Positions 61,264-64,000 of a stretch of DNA of 64,000 nucleotides are shown in pieces. Origin of the DNA: Herpetosiphon geysericola (lineage in GTDB: Bacteria; Chloroflexota; Chloroflexia; Chloroflexales; Herpetosiphonaceae); NCBI RefSeq assembly GCF_001306135.1, contig NZ_LGKP01000021.1, positions 62,001-126,000 on the forward strand, read 5' to 3'. The notes below the pieces were generated by a model that was not told the DNA's origin, searched no databases, and worked only from the letters and a program-made list of their open reading frames with translations. Both the position numbers and the translations under genes were made by a program. Position 1 is the first letter of the stretch. The number at the start of each line of letters is the position of its first letter.

Positions 61264-62331
61264 ATGCAGCATCAATCTGTGCGGCAATTGTTTGAAGCAG
61301 CCGAAATTCGAAGTTTATCACCATTGGCAGCCTATAGCGCGAACGCCAAACGCGATCAGCCTGAGCCAGCCTCGCCAGTGCGCACGGAGTTTCAGCGCGA
61401 CCGCGACCGAATTTTGCATTCCAAGGCGTTTCGGCGGCTGAAACATAAAACCCAAGTTTTTATTGCGCCAATCGGCGACCACTATCGCACGCGTTTAACC
61501 CACACACTTGAAGTAACCCAAATTGCGCGCACAATTGGCCGCGCCTTGCTGCTCAACGAAGATTTGATCGAGGCGATTGGCTTGGGCCACGATTTGGGCC
61601 ACACGCCGTTTGGCCATGCTGGCGAGGCCGCTTTGGCCAAAGCAATTGGCCGCAGATTTCGCCATAACGAGCAAAGTGTGCGCGTGGTTGAGCTGTTGGA
61701 GAAACATGGCGAGGGGCTGAATTTAACTCAGCAAGTACGCGAGGGCATTTATTCACACTCCAAATCGCGCAAAGATATTACCACCGCAACCTGGGGCACG
61801 GCCTCAACGCTCGAAGGCCAAATTATTAAATTGGCTGATAGCGTGGCCTACATTAACCATGATATTGATGATGCAATGCGCGCTGGCATTTTGCAACTCA
61901 ATGATTTGCCCAGCGCCTATGTTGCCATGCTTGGCACAACCCACGCCGAGCGGATTAATACCATGGTCTGCGATATGATCGACCATAATTGGTGGGCACG
62001 TGGCGAGCAACCAGCGCCCAGCGATTTGGCCATCAGCATGAGCCCGCAAATTTTAGAGGCCACCAACGGCGTGCGTGAATATATGTATGCCAATGTCTAC
62101 CTGCGTGGCCCTGCCAAAACCGAAGATGGCAAAGTCGATTATGTGATCAACACCCTGTATGAATATTATTGTAAGCATCCAGAATCGCTACCCAGCGATC
62201 TGCTGGCAATTGGCCAACAACGCGGCGAGCCAGTCGAACGCGCCGTCATCGATTATATTGCTGGCATGACCGATCGCTATGCCCTGAAAAAATTCAACGA
62301 TCTGTTTATTCCAAAAACCTGGGATATGTAG
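61264..62331 (+). CDS. dgt: dGTPase-like HD-domain triphosphohydrolase
   Basis: 355 aa from ATG 61264 (AAGGAG 7 nt upstream); frame open to 61243. The start region SPVRTEFQRDRDRILHSKAFRRLKHKTQVF is typical of Dgt proteins, then the HD site: THTLEV, GHDLGHTPFGHAGE, and the late Asp in LADSVAYINHDIDD. Residues bind metal and hydrolyse dGTP (or other dNTPs) to the nucleoside and triphosphate. It is divergent from the NYN gene. Confidence 0.93.
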   Translation: MQHQSVRQLFEAAEIRSLSPLAAYSANAKRDQPEPASPVRTEFQRDRDRILHSKAFRRLKHKTQVFIAPIGDHYRTRLTHTLEVTQIARTIGRALLLNEDLIEAIGLGHDLGHTPFGHAGEAALAKAIGRRFRHNEQSVRVVELLEKHGEGLNLTQQVREGIYSHSKSRKDITTATWGTASTLEGQIIKLADSVAYINHDIDDAMRAGILQLNDLPSAYVAMLGTTHAERINTMVCDMIDHNWWARGEQPAPSDLAISMSPQILEATNGVREYMYANVYLRGPAKTEDGKVDYVINTLYEYYCKHPESLPSDLLAIGQQRGEPVERAVIDYIAGMTDRYALKKFNDLFIPKTWDM

Positions 62332-62660
62332 AACGAGGGGTCAGGGTTCAGGGGCTAGGGGTCAGAAGTTAGGCTGTTGGCTTTCGGCGATGTGGTAAAA
62401 GGTACGATCAACGCAGAGGCGCAGAGAACCAATGCCTATTGGCGATAGAATATGGGCGCGTAGAACATAATCATAAAAATCTGTGGGCATCTGTGGCTAA
62501 AAACTTAACCTTCGTGCTCTTCGTGCTCTTCGTGGTTAAACAAAGCAAATATCCATTCTCTGCGTCTCTGCGTTAAAAACTAATGCCCTGCTCTCAATCC
62601 CCGCTCACGACCCCATGGCATATGTTCTATGCTGTTTGCTCTATGTTCTATATTCTTGGT
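62332..62660. repeat. Microrepeat spacer before secG
   Basis: Units: 'ggggtcagggttcaggggctaggggtcag', 'acgcagaggcgcagagaac', 'aatctgtgggcatctgtggc', 'cttcgtgctcttcgtgctcttcgtgg', 'ctctgcgtctctgcgtt' and 'atgttctatgctgtttgctctatgttctat'. No gene. Confidence 0.75.
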
Positions 62661-62718
62661 TTATAATAGCGATCTATTGATACTTGACTAGACACAGCCA
62701 ACTGTGGAGGTTTACCAG

Positions 62719-62946
62719 GTGCAAACGTATTTGTTTTCGGCAGAAGTTGTTTTGGGGATTGCCTTGATTACTTTGGTGCTTTTACAAGCCAAAGGCAATA
62801 GCGCCAGTGTGTTGGGTGGCCGCAACACCTCAGCCGCCTATCGTACTCGGCGCGGCGTTGAAAAAACCCTGTTTAGCGTAACGATTGTGATCGCCAGCGT
62901 ATTGATTCTCTTGGCGCTGTTGCATCCCTTCTTATTAACAGTCTAA
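62719..62946 (+). CDS. secG: Preprotein translocase subunit SecG
   Basis: 75 aa from GTG 62719, chosen because GGAGG lies 8 nt upstream at 62706-62710; the earlier GTG at 62704 would overlap that site. Two membrane helices (AEVVLGIALITLVLLQ and SVTIVIASVLILLALLHPFLL) flank the conserved loop GNSASVLGGRNTSAAYRTRRG, typical of SecG. It supports SecYEG protein export. The binding-protein gene starts 4 nt after its stop. Confidence 0.92.
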   Translation: MQTYLFSAEVVLGIALITLVLLQAKGNSASVLGGRNTSAAYRTRRGVEKTLFSVTIVIASVLILLALLHPFLLTV

Positions 62947-62950
62947 GCGT

Positions 62951-64000
62951 ATGGTTCGACGTATTCGCTGGCAAATTGGAGCCACCTTGGTTTGTGCTAG
63001 TCTGATTTTGTTGTTGTTGGCGCACTTAGCGCTAGCAACAACAGCAGGCGGCGAGGCAGGCGTTGGCGGGGTCTATCGCGAGGCCTTGGTTGGCGAGGTC
63101 AACGATCTCAACCCCTTGCGCGGTAGCGCTCAAACCCGCGCCGAGGCCGACCTCAGTGGCTTGTTGTTCGAGGGCTTGACCCGGGTTGAGGCCACTGGGG
63201 TGGTTGTGCCTGATCTTGCAGAAAATTGGCAGGTCAGCAGCAACAACTTGGTCTATACCATGACCTTGCGCAATGATGTTCGTTGGCACGATGCCACGCC
63301 TTTCTCGGCCAACGATGTGATCTGGACAATCGACTGGATCAAAAGCCCACAATTCAATGGCGACCCAAGCCTCAAATTGGCCTGGCAAAACATCGCGGTT
63401 ACGGCGCTCAATCCGCAAACTGTGCGCTTTAATTTGCCCGTAGCCTTTGCTCCATTCCTCAATCAACTCACTGTGCCGATGTTGCCGTCGCATCTGTTGC
63501 GCAACGCCACGCCCGAACAATGGCAAGCTTGGAACCAGCAGCCAATTGGCACTGGCAGTTTTCGCTTTGGCCAACGTGATGGCAATTTAATCGAATTGGT
63601 GGCAAATGCCGATTATCGGCCCAATATTCCCAATAGTCGCCCCAATTTGGAGCGGCTAGAGTTTCGGCTGTACCCAACCATGGAAGCTGCCCACGAAGCT
63701 TTGCGCCGCGATACGGTCGATGCCTTTACCTACGATGTGACAGAGCAAGGTGAATTGCCGCTGCCTGTTGGTTATCGGCGGGTTCGCGCACCATTGGCCG
63801 ATTATGTCGTGCTGACAATTAATTTGCGTCGTCCGCCGCTTGATGATTTGCGCGTGCGCCAAGCCATCGACTATGCAGTTGACCCAAATAGCTTGATTGC
63901 CGACGTGCTGCAAAATCGGGCCTTGCCTTTGACCTCGCCAATTTTGCCCTCGTCGTGGGCTGTGGCCGATGAGCTGACTGGCTATATCGACGATCCAGAG
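62951..64000 (+). CDS. Family 5 (peptide/nickel-type) ABC substrate-binding protein, partial
   Basis: The first 350 codons are here; the gene runs off the right edge. After a signal segment (LVCASLILLLLAHLALA) the SBP_bac_5 features appear: REALVGEVNDLNPLRGSAQTRAEADLSGLLFEGL, a WHDATPFSANDVIWTIDWI (the family-typical W.DG.P.TA.DV), IGTGSFRF (G-T-G-P-Y like) and LRVRQAIDYAVD. It is exported, and probably binds peptides or another small solute. Its GTC-TAA-GCGT-ATG link to secG suggests co-transcription. No lipobox Cys follows the signal in the usual place. Confidence 0.88.
   Translation, partial: MVRRIRWQIGATLVCASLILLLLAHLALATTAGGEAGVGGVYREALVGEVNDLNPLRGSAQTRAEADLSGLLFEGLTRVEATGVVVPDLAENWQVSSNNLVYTMTLRNDVRWHDATPFSANDVIWTIDWIKSPQFNGDPSLKLAWQNIAVTALNPQTVRFNLPVAFAPFLNQLTVPMLPSHLLRNATPEQWQAWNQQPIGTGSFRFGQRDGNLIELVANADYRPNIPNSRPNLERLEFRLYPTMEAAHEALRRDTVDAFTYDVTEQGELPLPVGYRRVRAPLADYVVLTINLRRPPLDDLRVRQAIDYAVDPNSLIADVLQNRALPLTSPILPSSWAVADELTGYIDDPE

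Noticed and set aside
62636-62667. TTGCTC...TATAAT promoter for secG
   Set aside because: The spacer is 20 nt, too long for a confident call, although the TATAAT box itself is well placed.

Overview
The window reads as a chromosomal segment of a filamentous Chloroflexota bacterium, most consistent with Herpetosiphon. This placement is my inference from protein style (TroA-type metal uptake, PP2C/propeller and LRR proteins, many GT-C membrane enzymes), GC content near 50%, and short intergenic repeats such as 'cacgaag' runs, 'ggggatcgg' runs and 'aatctgtgg' runs. No rRNA, CRISPR array, prophage or recognisable insertion sequence was found. Almost all content is housekeeping or envelope genes, separated by repeat-rich spacers.

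Layout. 0-7 kb: a degenerate P-loop/TPR protein, a DUF457 membrane hydrolase, a phytoene-dehydrogenase-like flavoprotein and a GT-C membrane protein, then a repeat block. 7-14 kb: a LysM/SH3/M23 peptidoglycan hydrolase; a tro-like metal ABC operon (binding lipoprotein, ATPase, two permeases) on the minus strand; and a DtxR/MntR regulator. Matching palindromes sit in front of the lipoprotein and the regulator. 14-21 kb: DUF4013-like protein, CinA with an altered C-terminal domain, tRNA-Leu and tRNA-Gly, a GT39 enzyme, a STAS protein, a small membrane protein. 21-26 kb: rsmA, a pseudo-receiver LuxR regulator paired with an HtrA-like protease, a sirtuin, a lipoprotein plus CxxC protein, a VOC protein. 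26-37 kb: a secreted protein of eight calcium-binding-type repeats; a five-gene plus-strand run (GT4 glycosyltransferase, TPR membrane protein, aroC, membrane protein, tyrA); tRNA-Trp; mutS. 37-47 kb: gap, an epimerase, a membrane RsbR-like STAS protein, glyQS under a T-box leader, a Xer-type recombinase, DUF899 protein, phosphomannomutase. 47-51 kb: two tandem LRR paralogues. 51-64 kb: ychF, a PP2C-like/propeller protein, surE, a PASTA class A PBP, a GNAT enzyme, type 2 idi, a NYN RNase, dgt, secG and the start of a peptide-binding protein that runs off the end.

How parts work together. The regulator and transporter form a self-contained metal-homeostasis module with visible operators. The T-box specifier (GGC) would be read by the tRNA-Gly(GCC) also in this window. 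aroC and tyrA share a transcription unit just before tRNA-Trp. M23, PBP and SecG serve the envelope.

The least explained material is intergenic. An element of about 66 nt occurs eight times, with two hairpins showing compensatory changes between subfamilies, and it is embedded in local tandem duplications and short repeat runs. It is the best candidate here for something not well described.
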